Part shown: positions 9,387 through 23,848 of the stretch, piece after piece
Layout of the letters: each line of letters begins with the position of its first letter
Position numbering within the stretch: position 1 is the first letter of the stretch
NCBI RefSeq assembly: GCF_900453105.1
Contig: NZ_UGPW01000001.1
Span: 1,674,001-1,738,000 of the forward strand
Length of the DNA stretch: 64,000 nt
Direction of reading: 5' to 3'
DNA from: Moraxella ovis
GTDB lineage: Bacteria; Pseudomonadota; Gammaproteobacteria; Pseudomonadales; Moraxellaceae
Translations under genes and position numbers: made by a program
The notes under the pieces: model-generated
The model's input: the letters and a program-made list of their open reading frames with translations, nothing else
What the model was told of the DNA's origin: nothing
The model's database searches: none

Positions 9387-10469
9387 TTATTTAATTGACC
9401 GCTCGATGATGTCCGCCACATTCTGAGCAACGTTGTCTTTGGCGTGGCTGCGAGCCTTGATCGCCATTTCTTTGCAGTCTGCTCGGGTTAATGCATCTAA
9501 CTTCGCCGCCAACGTTGCGCCAGAAAGTTCACTTTGTGGCAGCAAGATACCCGCACCATCGTTCGTCAGACTCTTGGCATTGGCGGTCTGATGATCATCC
9601 ACAGCGTGTGGAAGCGGAATGAAAATCGGTGCAACGCCCACACTTGCAATCTCGGTCACTGTCAATGCGCCTGCTCGGCACACGATCACATCCGCCCAAG
9701 CATAAGCTACCGCCATGTCATCAATAAACGGCATCACTTCAAAAATATGGCGCGACGTGTCAATATTCGCACGAGAATATGCCACGATCATGTCTTGATG
9801 ATTGTCCTTACCACATTGATGGCGCAGACTGATTGGGCGGTTTAGATAGCTAAACATTTCAATGACCGCCTTATTGATCGCTGCTGCCCCAAGACTACCA
9901 CCAACCACCAGCACCTTAAGCGGAGATGTGTCATTATCGTCATAACGCTCATTAGGCGGTGCAATCTGACTAATATTGGCACGCACGGGGTTGCCCACAG
10001 TCACTAGGCGTTGACCAAATCCATCGCCAAAAGCGCCATCAAACGCCTGTAGGATCTTATCCGCATGACGTGCTAGGTTTTTATTGCTCATGCCGACGAT
10101 GGCGTTTTGTTCGTGGATGATGAGTGGTTTTTTTGAAAGCTTGGCAGCCAGTCCGCCAGGCGCAGTGACATAACCACCAAAACCCACCACAACATCGATG
10201 CGCCCTGAGTCAATGGTATTTTTGGCTTTCATGACAGCCTTGAATAGCATGAATGGCAATTTTACCACGCGAGCCAAACCCTTGCCGCGCAGGCCTTGCA
10301 TGTCCACGTGATGCATCTTATAGCCGTGTTTTGCAACCAAATCATTCTCCATGCCATTGGGCGTACCCAACCAATGGACAGTTGCGCCGCGCTTGGTTAG
10401 CTCATCCGCCACCGCCAGCGCAGGAAAAACGTGACCGCCAGTACCGGCCGCCATCATCAAAATATTCAT
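9387..10469 (-). CDS. murG: Lipid II synthase MurG
   Basis: MurG transfers GlcNAc from UDP-GlcNAc to lipid I at the inner face of the membrane. The 360-residue protein has the N-terminal G-loop [15 protein letters not shown], a second glycine-rich loop [13 protein letters not shown], and the UDP-GlcNAc pocket around [12 protein letters not shown] and [14 protein letters not shown]. It starts at ATG 10469 with GGA upstream. It heads the murG-murC-ddl run; ftsW, which often precedes murG, is not here. Confidence 0.98.
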   Translation of the reverse strand: MNILMMAAGTGGHVFPALAVADELTKRGATVHWLGTPNGMENDLVAKHGYKMHHVDMQGLRGKGLARVVKLPFMLFKAVMKAKNTIDSGRIDVVVGFGGYVTAPGGLAAKLSKKPLIIHEQNAIVGMSNKNLARHADKILQAFDGAFGDGFGQRLVTVGNPVRANISQIAPPNERYDDNDTSPLKVLVVGGSLGAAAINKAVIEMFSYLNRPISLRHQCGKDNHQDMIVAYSRANIDTSRHIFEVMPFIDDMAVAYAWADVIVCRAGALTVTEIASVGVAPIFIPLPHAVDDHQTANAKSLTNDGAGILLPQSELSGATLAAKLDALTRADCKEMAIKARSHAKDNVAQNVADIIERSIK

Positions 10470-10596
10470 TACTATTCCAGATTAATTCGTTAAATAACAG
10501 GATGTTAAAAACAATATTGTGAAACAAAATGCCGACAAATACAAGGGAAAAATATCATTCACAAAAAAAATTCATCAAACAGTAACATTTAAGCTA

Positions 10597-11400
10597 CTAA
10601 GATAATACGATTGGCATTTTGCCCGTTTTGGTGTTGATGATCTTGCGTAGCTTTTTAATTCTATTGATGGCATTTTGGGTGGATTGATTGGCCTTATGGA
10701 GGTCATCTTGAGTGACGCTTCGAGTATTCTCACCAAACAATAATGCATGAAATAGATGGTTTGCAAACATGTTCTGATGGCAATGATAATCCACTCCAAC
10801 CTCATAATCAGGATTGTCAAACAATGTGGCAATCATTGATGTATCAATGGTGGCAAGCCCTAGCGCACCATCTTCACCGCCAAACCTCTTAAAAATCTCA
10901 TCGTCATCAAACCCACCCAATGCCAAAAAATAAGGACGGTAAAACACCATGTTACTGCCCGCGGTCATCTCAAAGGTACGCCAAGCGATATCAAATTCAG
11001 GATGATCAGCAAACTCTTTAGGAAGGTTGATCGGAGTCATTGGCAGTCGTATCATCCCCACATCAAACTGCGAGAACACCATCGCGCACGCTGGCAACAC
11101 TTGGCTCTGATAGCTGTCATCAGCATCCAAAAAACCAATAAAATTAGACTTGGCAAGCATCGCTCCCCAGTTTCTGGCTGTGGCAACACCTTTATTGATG
11201 GGCAGTCTTTCAATATGGATTAGATTGGGATGGTTCTTTTGCAATCTAGTAATGACCTGCCAAGTCTCATCGACTGAGCCATCATCAATGAGATAAATCC
11301 TACCTAGATTCGATTGGATAAGCACGCTCATCACCGCTCGCTCAATGGTATCAGCAGCGTTATAACAAGGGATGATGACGTCGATGGAGAGTTCTGGCAT
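10597..11400 (-). CDS. Family 2 glycosyltransferase
   Basis: This resembles a GT-A fold sugar transferase that would add a nucleotide-activated sugar to a surface glycan; the substrate cannot be told. Visible are the N-terminal SIDVIIPCYNAADTIERAV, the nucleotide-binding IDDGSVDETW and the metal-binding FLDADDSYQ. There is no membrane segment. The frame is open to 11448, but MPELSIDVIIPC at 11400 starts the domain cleanly. No strong ribosome site is seen at either start. It lies alone between the phoX terminator and murG. Confidence 0.85.
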   Translation of the reverse strand: MPELSIDVIIPCYNAADTIERAVMSVLIQSNLGRIYLIDDGSVDETWQVITRLQKNHPNLIHIERLPINKGVATARNWGAMLAKSNFIGFLDADDSYQSQVLPACAMVFSQFDVGMIRLPMTPINLPKEFADHPEFDIAWRTFEMTAGSNMVFYRPYFLALGGFDDDEIFKRFGGEDGALGLATIDTSMIATLFDNPDYEVGVDYHCHQNMFANHLFHALLFGENTRSVTQDDLHKANQSTQNAINRIKKLRKIINTKTGKMPIVLS

Positions 11401-11460
11401 GAGATGTACGATATTTTTTGTGTATTTTAGCACAACCAAGCCATTCAATTAAACACAAAA

Positions 11461-11484
11461 AAGAGCAGATGCTCACCTGCTCTT
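11461..11484 (-). terminator. Terminator downstream of phoX
   Basis: An 8-bp stem AAGAGCAG/CTGCTCTT with an 8-nt loop is followed on the minus strand by a T-rich run. It lies about 20 nt past the phoX stop. Confidence 0.85.
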
Positions 11485-11505
11485 CTTTAGTTAAGATTGA
11501 TAAAG

Positions 11506-13623
11506 TTATGCGTCTAATGATTCGCCTAGAATTACACCGCCGTCTTTTTTGGTGATGACGACCGTGCCTGAGCGCGGCGTCTTACCACCTGCCACCACAC
11601 CAAAAGTTCCTTCTGGATGCTGGATATTGATGAACAGTGCCTTAAAGTCAGGAGTTATGGTGATGCCCGTCACTTCTGAACCAGCAGGACCTACAAAGAA
11701 ACGCTTTAAGGTGTCAGGCGTAGCGGTCGCCCCAACATGTGTCATCTTGCCAGTGGTGGTAGATACAGTCTCGCCATCACCAATCTTATTCGGCAGTGCT
11801 GCAAGCAGCATACAGTTGGTCGTCTTAGTATAAGCACCGTCATCCGTCTGAATCCACAGAACGCCGCGTGGGTCAAAGAACAGACCATCTGGCGATGACA
11901 GATCGTTCTCAGCGGTTAGCTTAGATAGATTCTGCTCAGCCTTATCATGTGGAGAGGCGAACAGGTAAATGTCCCAGCGGAACTTATCGCCAGTATTGCC
12001 CGCCAATTCTGCAAATCGGATGATGTGTCCATGCTGGTTGCCTTTGCCATCGTAGCTACGAGGGTTGGCAGCATTCACATCTTCTTCTTTACGCTTAGAG
12101 TTATTGGTTAAGGTGACATAGACTTCGCCTGTGATTGGGCTGACCGACACCCATTCTGGTCTATCCATCTTGGTTGCACCTACTTTGTCAGCAGCCAAAC
12201 GGGCAAAGACAGCAATCTCAGCTTCATTTTCAAAATCAGCCAATGCAGGGTTTTTCTTTGATAATTCACGCCACTCGCCTGTGCCGTCATCATTAAACAC
12301 CGCAACATATAGCGTGCCTTTATCAAGGTATTTATCACCCACTTTTAGACCACCACCGATGTCTTTGTTTGACCACTTGGCATCTGAGACGAACTTATAG
12401 ATGTACTCGCCACGCGCATCATCACCCATATAGAACACCAAGTTCTCACCCTGCTCTGGCGGTACAAAAGCACAGTTCTCATGCGCAAAACGACCCAAGC
12501 TTGTACGCTTCACCGCTTGAGCTTTAGGATTAAACGGGTCAATCTCAGTGATATAACCAAAGGTATTAAAGGTATTACGATGGTCGTCGGTAGGCTTCTT
12601 GGAGTCAGGTTTGGCAGTCACATCCCAGTGATCGAACTCGCCTTTTTCGCCATCGGTTGGTGTGTGCCAACGATAGACATCATCACCGATGGTGTGCTCT
12701 TTTAGACCATAACGAGCCAATCGCTTGTCGTCTTTTTCGCTGATGATTGCTTTGTCTTCACTTCTGGCGAAGACATTTAGGAAGTTTTCTTCTGTGGTCA
12801 AATACGTTCCCCATGGTGACAATCCGGCGCCACACTGGTTATTAATACCAACGCTCGTTAAGCCCTTAGGGTCAATTTTCGTCTGTAGATACTCACTGCC
12901 TTTGGCGACGCCTGAGATTTTGGTTGTCGTGCCGCTGGTATAACGCTTGTTAAACGGAGAATCTTTTACCAATTCATAACCTGTCGGTGTGCGCTTTAGC
13001 TCAACCACAGACACGCCATGTGCGTGAATTTCACGGCGAACATCGTTTGCAAGCTTTCTTTTTTGATAGATTTTGGTTGCGCTTAGATCTTCTTCTGTAT
13101 AATTTTCGATCGGGTTTAGGTTTGGATTGGTGTACTCATGGTTCATGGCAAGCAGTCCACGCTCCGAAACTTCGGGCGCATACTGACCATTTTTTAGACC
13201 AAAAAACCACATGCCGTCATGGTTATCACCCATGCGGTATTTGAACGATTCGCCCACCACCATACGATCGTCCGTCCAGTCATCGATACCACTGACCAAC
13301 GGTGTACCCAGCGGCAAAATCAACTCAGCACGATAACCCTCAGCCACTAGCATATCACCACCTGTATAGTGTGGCACCGCGGTGAATTTTAGCGAGTTTG
13401 GACGTTGTAAATTTTTGACAGTATTAGCTGATGGCTTAGCCAGCGCCGACAACGGGAAACTGCCAAAAAACGCTGCGGCAGTCAGACCAGCGCCGCCTTT
13501 TAGAACGCTGCGGCGATGCACAGAATTCATCATCGATGCAAATTCAGGGTTGTCTGTTGGGTTGGAATCCTCTACAAATTCCTCATCTTGAAAATCAAAC
13601 TCATTAGGGCTGTGCGATAGCAT
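11506..13623 (-). CDS. phoX: PhoX-family secreted phosphatase
   Basis: PhoX (DUF839) enzymes are calcium/iron-dependent alkaline phosphatases exported folded by the Tat system. The 705-residue protein has a twin-arginine signal at residues 37-38 (HRRSVLKGGAGLTAAAFFG). This is followed by family segments such as GMWFFGLKNG, MNHEYTNPN, GGLSPWGTY-like GAGLSPWGTYLTTEENF, and SPDGLFFDPRGVLWIQTD. The ATG at 13623 is preceded by TTGGAG; an in-frame TTG four codons earlier lacks a site. It stands alone, with its own terminator and a long upstream region. Confidence 0.92.
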   Translation of the reverse strand: MLSHSPNEFDFQDEEFVEDSNPTDNPEFASMMNSVHRRSVLKGGAGLTAAAFFGSFPLSALAKPSANTVKNLQRPNSLKFTAVPHYTGGDMLVAEGYRAELILPLGTPLVSGIDDWTDDRMVVGESFKYRMGDNHDGMWFFGLKNGQYAPEVSERGLLAMNHEYTNPNLNPIENYTEEDLSATKIYQKRKLANDVRREIHAHGVSVVELKRTPTGYELVKDSPFNKRYTSGTTTKISGVAKGSEYLQTKIDPKGLTSVGINNQCGAGLSPWGTYLTTEENFLNVFARSEDKAIISEKDDKRLARYGLKEHTIGDDVYRWHTPTDGEKGEFDHWDVTAKPDSKKPTDDHRNTFNTFGYITEIDPFNPKAQAVKRTSLGRFAHENCAFVPPEQGENLVFYMGDDARGEYIYKFVSDAKWSNKDIGGGLKVGDKYLDKGTLYVAVFNDDGTGEWRELSKKNPALADFENEAEIAVFARLAADKVGATKMDRPEWVSVSPITGEVYVTLTNNSKRKEEDVNAANPRSYDGKGNQHGHIIRFAELAGNTGDKFRWDIYLFASPHDKAEQNLSKLTAENDLSSPDGLFFDPRGVLWIQTDDGAYTKTTNCMLLAALPNKIGDGETVSTTTGKMTHVGATATPDTLKRFFVGPAGSEVTGITITPDFKALFINIQHPEGTFGVVAGGKTPRSGTVVITKKDGGVILGESLDA

Positions 13624-13750
13624 GGCATACTCCAAATACGATAAAAATACAGTTAAATTAATCCAAAAGTGTGATTAACACTGCGTTCAACATTGCGGTG
13701 AGTATCAGACACTTTCAAATTAACAAACCATTAAAAAGTATGCATAGCAT

Positions 13751-13768
13751 AAGATATATTTATGACAA
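13751..13768 (-). promoter_or_regulatory. Possible half PHO box upstream of phoX
   Basis: On the minus strand TTGTCAT-AAAT-ATATCTT matches the first PhoB heptamer (CTGTCAT) at six of seven positions, with the usual 4-nt spacer. The second heptamer matches poorly. It lies about 130 nt before the phoX start. Regulation by phosphate is expected for the family, so the site is plausible but weak. Confidence 0.3.
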
Positions 13769-13802
13769 TTTCGTGAATGAAAATTGCGATTAGATAATAA
13801 AG

Positions 13803-13829
13803 AATAAGACGGTAAATAACCGTCTTATT
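13803..13829 (-). terminator. Terminator of the pyrE-gshB unit
   Basis: A perfect 11-bp stem (13803-13813 with 13819-13829, loop AAATA) lies 18 nt past the gshB stop, with T-rich sequence after it on the minus strand. Confidence 0.85.
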
Positions 13830-13846
13830 GCCATATGGATACTATA

Positions 13847-14797
13847 TCAATCTACCAATTTCTCTATGAATTCGATAAAATCAACCGTGATCTGCGTGCC
13901 ACATTGATCATCAATCTCTCGCACACAAGTTGGCGATGTTACGTTAATTTCTGTGATTTTTGCACCGATTAGGTCAAGCCCGACAAAGTACAGACCATTT
14001 TGTAATAATGTTGGCGCCACTTTTTCGGCGACAGCACGCTCAGCATCAGTCAGTGGCATGGCAACACCGCGGCCACCTGCGGCCAAGTTACCACGAGTCT
14101 CGCCCCCTTGTGGGATGCGTGCCAGACAATACGGCACCACTTGTCCGCCAACAATTAGCACGCGTTTATCGCCCTCTTTAATCTCGGGCAGATATTTTTG
14201 CACCATAATGGGCAAGCTCTCCATCTGGGTCAGCATCTCTAAGGTTGAGCCGATGTTCGGACTGTCTGCAGTCAACCGAAAAATCCCCATACCACCCATG
14301 CCATCTAATGGCTTGACAATCACATCTTCATACTCATTGATGAATTCACGAATGTGTGACTGCTTGGCGGTGACAATGGTTGGGCTCATGTATTCACTAA
14401 ACTGCGTCGCGAATAGCTTTTCGTTGCACGCACGCACTGAATTAGGATCATTCACCACAAGCACTCCTGCGCGCTTGGCATATTCTAATAAATGCAAAGC
14501 ATACAAAAAGCTCATGTTAAATGGCGGATCTTTGCGCATCAAGATCACATCAAAGTCCGTAGCCTTAACGGTGGTTTTTTCATCAAGTTCGTAAAATTTT
14601 TCAGGATTTTTAAAAACTCTTAGATCCTGCTTATCCACACAAAGCTTACCCTTATCAAGCCACAGATCATGAATACCGCAATACGCCAAGCCATGATTAC
14701 GTTCGCTAATTGCCCACATCATCGCAAGAGATGTGTCTTTTTTATAGCTGATGGTGGCAATATCATCCATGACAATTAGAAAGTTTAATTTTTTCAT
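13847..14797 (-). CDS. gshB: Glutathione synthase
   Basis: GshB joins gamma-glutamylcysteine and glycine using ATP. The 316-residue ATP-grasp protein has the N-terminal LIVMDDIATISYKKDTSLAM, the RKDPPFNMSFLYALHLLE substrate segment, the ATP loop KPLDGMGGMGIFR, and the C-terminal GLDLIGAKITEINVTSPTC with metal-binding Glu and Asn. It follows pyrE after only 3 nt, so the two are surely cotranscribed. Confidence 0.97.
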   Translation of the reverse strand: MKKLNFLIVMDDIATISYKKDTSLAMMWAISERNHGLAYCGIHDLWLDKGKLCVDKQDLRVFKNPEKFYELDEKTTVKATDFDVILMRKDPPFNMSFLYALHLLEYAKRAGVLVVNDPNSVRACNEKLFATQFSEYMSPTIVTAKQSHIREFINEYEDVIVKPLDGMGGMGIFRLTADSPNIGSTLEMLTQMESLPIMVQKYLPEIKEGDKRVLIVGGQVVPYCLARIPQGGETRGNLAAGGRGVAMPLTDAERAVAEKVAPTLLQNGLYFVGLDLIGAKITEINVTSPTCVREIDDQCGTQITVDFIEFIEKLVD

Positions 14798-14800
14798 GGC

Positions 14801-15445
14801 TCAAATCCCGTATTGCTGGCGATAGGCTTGCATTTTTGCCAGATACTCGGTCTCACCTTTGGCTTCTAGAAATGCAATAATATCATCAATATCTACAAGG
14901 GCATGAACAGGCACGCCAAAGTCATCATTGATCTGTTGCACTGCTGAACGTTCATCCTGCCCACGTTCTTTGCGATCAAGTGCAATGACAATTCCCGCAA
15001 GATTTGCGCCGGCATTTTTTAGAATCTCAACCACCTCACGCACCGCCGTGCCAGCTGTCATGACGTCATCGATCACCCATACTGATTTCCCAGTTAGATC
15101 TGCACCGACTAAGTTACCACCCTCGCCGTGTGTCTTAGCTTCTTTGCGGTTATAGCCCCAAGCAGCGTCAATATCATGAGATTGCCATAGAGTCTGTGCC
15201 GTAGTCGCCACAAAAGGAATGCCCTTATAAGCCGCGCCGAAGATGGTAGGACTTTCGGTGTTTTTTAATTCATTGGCAAGGATTTGGGCATAACCTTTTG
15301 ATAGCATATCAAGCGCCTTACCACTTGATAATAATCCAGCATTAAAAAAGTATGGACTGACTCGGCCTGATTTTAGGGTAAATTCGCCAAATTTTAGTAC
15401 ACCATAATCAAGCAACAGCTGAATAAATTCATTCTTATTAAACAT
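14801..15445 (-). CDS. pyrE: Orotate phosphoribosyltransferase
   Basis: PyrE makes orotidine 5'-phosphate from orotate and PRPP in pyrimidine synthesis. The protein has 214 residues (E. coli 213), with FGEFTLKSGRVSPYFFNAG at the N-terminus, GAAYKGIPF, YNRKEAKTHGEGG, and the PRPP-binding VWVIDDVMTAGTAVRE. The start is the ATG at 15445 behind a near-perfect GGAGG; the TTG four codons upstream overlaps that site. Confidence 0.97.
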   Translation of the reverse strand: MFNKNEFIQLLLDYGVLKFGEFTLKSGRVSPYFFNAGLLSSGKALDMLSKGYAQILANELKNTESPTIFGAAYKGIPFVATTAQTLWQSHDIDAAWGYNRKEAKTHGEGGNLVGADLTGKSVWVIDDVMTAGTAVREVVEILKNAGANLAGIVIALDRKERGQDERSAVQQINDDFGVPVHALVDIDDIIAFLEAKGETEYLAKMQAYRQQYGI

Positions 15446-15543
15446 GAACACCTCCAATTTTTAAATTAATATGCAAATAAAACAAAGCTATTGTACCCCC
15501 ATACTTTATTTTTATCAATTTACGATTTGCTCAATTTCAATAA

Positions 15544-15570
15544 AAAACGCACTGAATATCAGTGCGTTTT
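15544..15570 (-). terminator. Terminator of rpsB-tsf
   Basis: A perfect 12-bp stem (15544-15555 with 15559-15570) has a 3-nt loop, with T-rich sequence after it on the minus strand, about 20 nt past the tsf stop. Confidence 0.92.
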
Positions 15571-15588
15571 ATCTTAATCAAATAAGAA

Positions 15589-16467
15589 TTAAGATTGTGC
15601 AGCAGCTTGAGCAGCAGCAACTTCAGCAGCGAAGTCTTCTTGCTTCTTCTCGATGCCTTCGCCAACTTCAAGACGTTTAAAGCTTAGAACAGTTGCATTT
15701 TCAGCTTTCAGTACATCACCAACTTTCTTCTCATTGTCGATAACGTATGGCTGATTTACAAGCGTTACTTCGTTTAGGTACTTTTGAACACCACCGGTGA
15801 TCATTTTCTCAATAACCGCTTCGGGCTTACCTGATTCTTTAGCTTTAGCTTCGATGATGTCTTTTTCACGCGCTAGGATGTCGGCAGGTACGCTTTCTTC
15901 ATTAACCGCCAGTGGGTTGAATGCAGCTACTTGCATGGCAACAGCTTTACCGATTTCTTCTGAACCGCCTTCGTAAGATACAACAACACCGATACGGATG
16001 CCGTGACGGTATGCAGCAAGGTTAGCGCCTTCGATGATTTCAGCGCGGCGAACTTGGATGTTTTCGCCGATTTTTTGTACCAATGCGATACGAGCTTCTT
16101 CAACAGTCGTGCCATCGCCATAAGGTAGTGCAGAGATCGCTTCAACATCAGTTGTATTGTTAGCCAGCGCAAGCTCAGCTATTTTGTTAGCGAATGCAGT
16201 GAAGCTCTCGTCTTTAGCAACGAAGTCAGTTTGGCAGTTTACTTCTAATAGCAGTGCTTTACCAGCAGCTTGAGCAATAACGATTGCACCATCAGCAGCG
16301 ATGTTACCTGCTTTTTTAGCAGCTTTAGCTTGACCTGATTTACGTAGGTTATCAATGGCAAGTTCGATGTCGCCATTTGCTTCTTCTAACGCTTTTTTAC
16401 ATTCCATCATGCCAAGACCAGTACGGTCACGCAATTCTTTTACCAACTTTGCAGATACTTGAGACAT
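15589..16467 (-). CDS. tsf: Elongation factor Ts
   Basis: EF-Ts exchanges GDP for GTP on EF-Tu. The protein has 292 residues from the ATG at 16467, which is preceded by AGGTG. It starts [20 protein letters not shown] and continues with [12 protein letters not shown], the UBA-like N-terminal domain. The core motif [15 protein letters not shown] follows. The three-codon longer frame has no ribosome site. As in most bacteria it lies directly downstream of rpsB, separated by an attenuator-like hairpin. Confidence 0.97.
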   Translation of the reverse strand: MSQVSAKLVKELRDRTGLGMMECKKALEEANGDIELAIDNLRKSGQAKAAKKAGNIAADGAIVIAQAAGKALLLEVNCQTDFVAKDESFTAFANKIAELALANNTTDVEAISALPYGDGTTVEEARIALVQKIGENIQVRRAEIIEGANLAAYRHGIRIGVVVSYEGGSEEIGKAVAMQVAAFNPLAVNEESVPADILAREKDIIEAKAKESGKPEAVIEKMITGGVQKYLNEVTLVNQPYVIDNEKKVGDVLKAENATVLSFKRLEVGEGIEKKQEDFAAEVAAAQAAAQS

Positions 16468-16565
16468 GGTTTTCACCTTTTAAATGTATAATACTTAATA
16501 TTTATTCAATTCAATTGTAGTCATAAAAAATGAAAATTTCATGACTAACATGGGCTGTTGTTAAA

Positions 16566-16603
16566 AAAGGCATGAACGTTAATCAATAGACATTCACGCC
16601 TTT
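16566..16603 (-). terminator. Attenuator hairpin between rpsB and tsf
   Basis: A 14-nt stem with two mismatched positions (16566-16579 with 16590-16603) is followed by a T run on the minus strand. It lies in the 156-nt gap between rpsB and tsf, the place where E. coli also has a partial terminator that lowers tsf expression. Confidence 0.75.
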
Positions 16604-16623
16604 AATTGCTAAATAATTAAAGA

Positions 16624-17379
16624 TTATTCAGCAGCAGCTTCGACGCCTACTTCTTGTTCTGAAGCTTTACCTTGAGTTTTTGCATACTCTTTACCAGCGA
16701 TGATCGCGTCAGCCATGGCAGTTGCATATAGGCTTACTGCACGGATTGCGTCGTCGTTAGCAGCGATAACATAATCAACGTTATCTGGATTAGAGTTAGT
16801 ATCAACGATACCGATAACAGGGATACCTAGGTTTTTAGCTTCTTTAATAGCGATTGCTTCGTGATCAACGTCGATTACGAATAATGCATCTGGCAAGCCA
16901 CCCATGTCCTTGATACCGCCAAGTGCGCGCTCAAGTTTCTCCATGTCACGGGTACGCTCAAGAGCTTCACGCTTAGTTAGTTTTGCAAAAGTACCATCTT
17001 CAGCTTGTTTCTCTAGCTCTTTTAGGCGAGTGATTGACTGACGAATGGTTTTCCAGTTAGTCAAAGTACCACCTAACCAACGGTGATCGATGTAAGGCAT
17101 GCCAGCACGTTGTGCTTGTTCGCGGATTACACCACTTGCTGCGCGCTTAGTACCAACAAAAAGGATTTTGTTACGGTTAGCAGCTTGTTGGTTAGCAAAA
17201 GTCAGTGCTTCATTGAATTGCTTAACAGTGTGCTCAAGGTTGATGATGTGAATGCGGTTACGTGCACCAAAGATATATTGGTTCATTTTTGGATTCCAAA
17301 AACGAGTTTGGTGACCAAAGTGAGCGCCCGCTTCTAGCAAATCACGCATTGAAATTTGAGTTGGGTTTTTATCTGACAT
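16624..17379 (-). CDS. rpsB: 30S ribosomal protein S2
   Basis: S2 is a late-binding protein of the small subunit. From the ATG at 17379 it has 251 residues and starts [20 protein letters not shown], followed by [12 protein letters not shown], the family signature. The later segments [15 protein letters not shown] [16 protein letters not shown] and [12 protein letters not shown] are also typical. TTAGGA is spaced for this start; the frame is open 23 codons further up but would lie inside the leader. A leader of about 170 nt separates promoter and start, as expected for S2 autoregulation. Confidence 0.98.
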   Translation of the reverse strand: MSDKNPTQISMRDLLEAGAHFGHQTRFWNPKMNQYIFGARNRIHIINLEHTVKQFNEALTFANQQAANRNKILFVGTKRAASGVIREQAQRAGMPYIDHRWLGGTLTNWKTIRQSITRLKELEKQAEDGTFAKLTKREALERTRDMEKLERALGGIKDMGGLPDALFVIDVDHEAIAIKEAKNLGIPVIGIVDTNSNPDNVDYVIAANDDAIRAVSLYATAMADAIIAGKEYAKTQGKASEQEVGVEAAAE

Positions 17380-17557
17380 AAAAAATCCTAAATTAATTAA
17401 TGGGTTACGCCTCCACGAAATCAAAATATTGAATTTAAAGGCACGCATCTGTTGCCAGATTAATCAAACCTTCAAACACCCCAACATTCTGCGCCTACAG
17501 GCAATTTTCGTGTGTGTAGTGTTGATGAAAAATACGCCTATTAAAAATAGACGCATT

Positions 17558-17586
17558 ATTATACCAAAACTACTGACCACGAGCAA
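17558..17586 (-). promoter_or_regulatory. rpsB promoter
   Basis: On the minus strand TTGCTC (17581-17586), a 17-nt spacer and TATAAT (17558-17563) make a good sigma-70 promoter. The -35 box overlaps the last codons of the upstream pilin gene. The transcript would carry a leader of about 170 nt (about 17380-17550), where S2 feedback could act. I did not fold that leader. Confidence 0.75.
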
Positions 17587-18040
17587 CACCCCCACACCCC
17601 TGCGTCCGATATTCTTCTGCCACATCTGTCGTACATGCCCACACGCCTTTTTCATCGCGTGTCCAGATGATTTTCTTACCATGCAGTGAGGTGGCAGCAT
17701 CTTGTCCTAAGGTGGCTTCAATGCTTGAAGTGGTACCAAGCTTAACCGATAAGCCTGATTGACCTGTGGCAGGGTTTGTATTGCTCTCTGCAGGCGCCGT
17801 ACCACTTTCTTCAATCAAATTACTCTTTGTCCAGCCTAATTGACAGCTTGACCCTGTCATGCCTTGTAATAAACAAATATCCACCGCACTGCGCAGCTGA
17901 CTGACCTCCATGGTCACACGGCTCACCTGCGCCACAGCCGTACGATTTTGAAATTGCGGAATGGCAAACATGGCAAGCACACCAATGATCACAATGACGA
18001 TTAATAATTCAATGAGGGTGAATCCCTTTTGTGAGATCAT
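17570..18040 (-). CDS. Type IV pilin-like protein
   Basis: The 156-residue prepilin starts MISQKGFTLIELLIVIVIIG. Prepilin peptidase should cut after Gly6, leaving Phe as residue 1 and Glu at mature position 5, and the hydrophobic helix would pack in the pilus core. The globular part has two cysteine pairs, CLLQGMTGSSC and CTTDVAEEYRTQGC. It differs from typical major Moraxella pilins in lacking the usual YxARSQ-type continuation, so it may be a minor or competence pilin. AAAGGA precedes the ATG at 18040; the longer frame has no site. It is a single gene between 5S rRNA and rpsB. Confidence 0.85.
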   Translation of the reverse strand: MISQKGFTLIELLIVIVIIGVLAMFAIPQFQNRTAVAQVSRVTMEVSQLRSAVDICLLQGMTGSSCQLGWTKSNLIEESGTAPAESNTNPATGQSGLSVKLGTTSSIEATLGQDAATSLHGKKIIWTRDEKGVWACTTDVAEEYRTQGCGGVARGQ

Positions 18041-18141
18041 GAAGAATCCTTTGGGCAAGAAATTAGCAATAAATGAGTATGGATAATGACAGATTTTAGT
18101 CCAAAATGCAAGTAGATTAAGTTATAAATCGGTAATAAAAA

Positions 18142-18166
18142 CCACCCCCATTAATGACGGGGGTGG
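18142..18166 (-). terminator. rRNA operon terminator
   Basis: CCACCCCC/GGGGGTGG (18142-18149 with 18159-18166) is followed on the minus strand by TTTTTATT, 15 nt after the 5S gene. Confidence 0.92.
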
Positions 18167-18180
18167 CTTCAAATAAGATG

Positions 18181-18291
18181 CTGACGATGACCTACTCTCA
18201 CATGGGCGAACCACACTACCATCGGCGCTAAGACGTTTCACTTCTGAGTTCGGGAAGGGATCAGGTGGTTCCATCTTGCTATTGTCGTCAG
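18181..18291 (-). rRNA. rrf: 5S ribosomal RNA
   Basis: The minus strand holds the conserved 5S core, including CCCGAACTCAGAAGTGAAAC and GTGAGAGTAGGTCATCGTCAG-like 3' sequence. The ends pair (CTGACGA at the 5' side with TCGTCAG at the 3' side). The exact ends are uncertain by a few nucleotides. Confidence 0.95.
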
Positions 18292-18456
18292 CGTAAAAGG
18301 ATAACAACGCTATTTATGAGTCTGTTGTTTTATTTTTTACTTTAAATTTTAATTTTTAAAGTTTTAACTTTTTAAGTTAAGTTATTCAAGATTGATTCAA
18401 GCTTGTTAGGTAAAATCTTTACACTTATCTCATACTAAACCACTTGGGTGTTGTAT

Positions 18457-21312
<2,856 letters not shown>

Positions 21313-21545
21313 ATACAACCCCAAGTAGTCTTGGTGTCATAAGGGTAATGTGTAACGATTTACCTATGTTTACGCTTGATTCAGTTCTCTTTACTTTGGT
21401 TAATTATTTTGTTGGAAATAAATAATTAACCCAGACTCATATATACGTTGTTAAATAGTGATATAAACTTCGTCAGTTTATAAAGTTAAAGCATAAATAA
21501 GAAATCTTATTTAAATTGCTTATGTATGCTTTTGATGTTTAATAA

Positions 21546-21621
21546 TGGTGGAGTTAAGGAGAGTCGAACTCCTGACCTCCTGCGTGCAAGGCAGGCGCTC
21601 TACCAACTGAGCTATAACCCC
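21546..21621 (-). tRNA. alaT: tRNA-Ala (TGC)
   Basis: A 76-nt cloverleaf is read on the minus strand. The acceptor stem is GGGGTTA/TAACTCC, with D-arm AGCTCAGTTGGTAGAGC, anticodon loop CTTGCACG with TGC, T-arm GTTCGAC and encoded CCA end. It lies in the 16S-23S spacer after tRNA-Ile. Confidence 0.98.
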
Positions 21622-21630
21622 ATTTGTTAA

Positions 21631-21707
21631 TGGTGGGTCTAATAAGACTTGAACTTATGACCCCCGCGTTATCAACACGGTGCTCTAACCAACTGAGCTA
21701 TAGACCC
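21631..21707 (-). tRNA. ileT: tRNA-Ile (GAT)
   Basis: A 77-nt cloverleaf is read on the minus strand. The acceptor stem is GGGTCTA/TAGACCC, with D-arm AGCTCAGTTGGTTAGAGC, anticodon GAT in TTGATAAC, T-loop GTTCAAGT and encoded CCA. It is the first tRNA of the 16S-23S spacer. Confidence 0.98.
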
Positions 21708-21721
21708 GTTTTAAACATCTT

Positions 21722-23524
<1,803 letters not shown>

Positions 23525-23687
23525 TTGGATTTTAAATAGTGTGCTAATCATCGTCTGATTTAGCTTATGACCTTTTTGTCGGTCAAGGCTTGTTATTATA
23601 ATCGATTTGATTGTAAAGTCAAGCACTTTTTTAAATTTTTTCTTAATGCTGTTTCAGATGTTTCGCTGATCGCGTTAAGTGGTGCGT

Positions 23688-23715
23688 ATTATACGGATTA
23701 TTTGGATAACGTCAA
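23688..23715 (-). promoter_or_regulatory. rRNA operon promoter
   Basis: On the minus strand TTGACG (23710-23715), a 16-nt spacer and a perfect TATAAT (23688-23693) form a strong promoter about 390 nt before 16S. AT-rich sequence upstream (23716-23790) could act as an UP element. The leader 23299-23687 holds no gene. Confidence 0.85.
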
Positions 23716-23793
23716 TCATTATTTTTGATAAATTTAAATATATTTTATAAGTATATGATTTTTATAATAATTATACTATTTAATTTGATCATT

Positions 23794-23834
23794 AAAAAGA
23801 CCCAAAGATCAATTACTTAACTTTGGGTCTTTTT
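23794..23834 (-). terminator. Terminator of pssA
   Basis: A perfect 14-bp stem (23794-23807 with 23821-23834) with core GACCCAAAG and flanking A/T runs lies 15 nt past the pssA stop. It insulates the rRNA promoter. Confidence 0.93.
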
Positions 23835-23848
23835 AGATGAATGTTTAT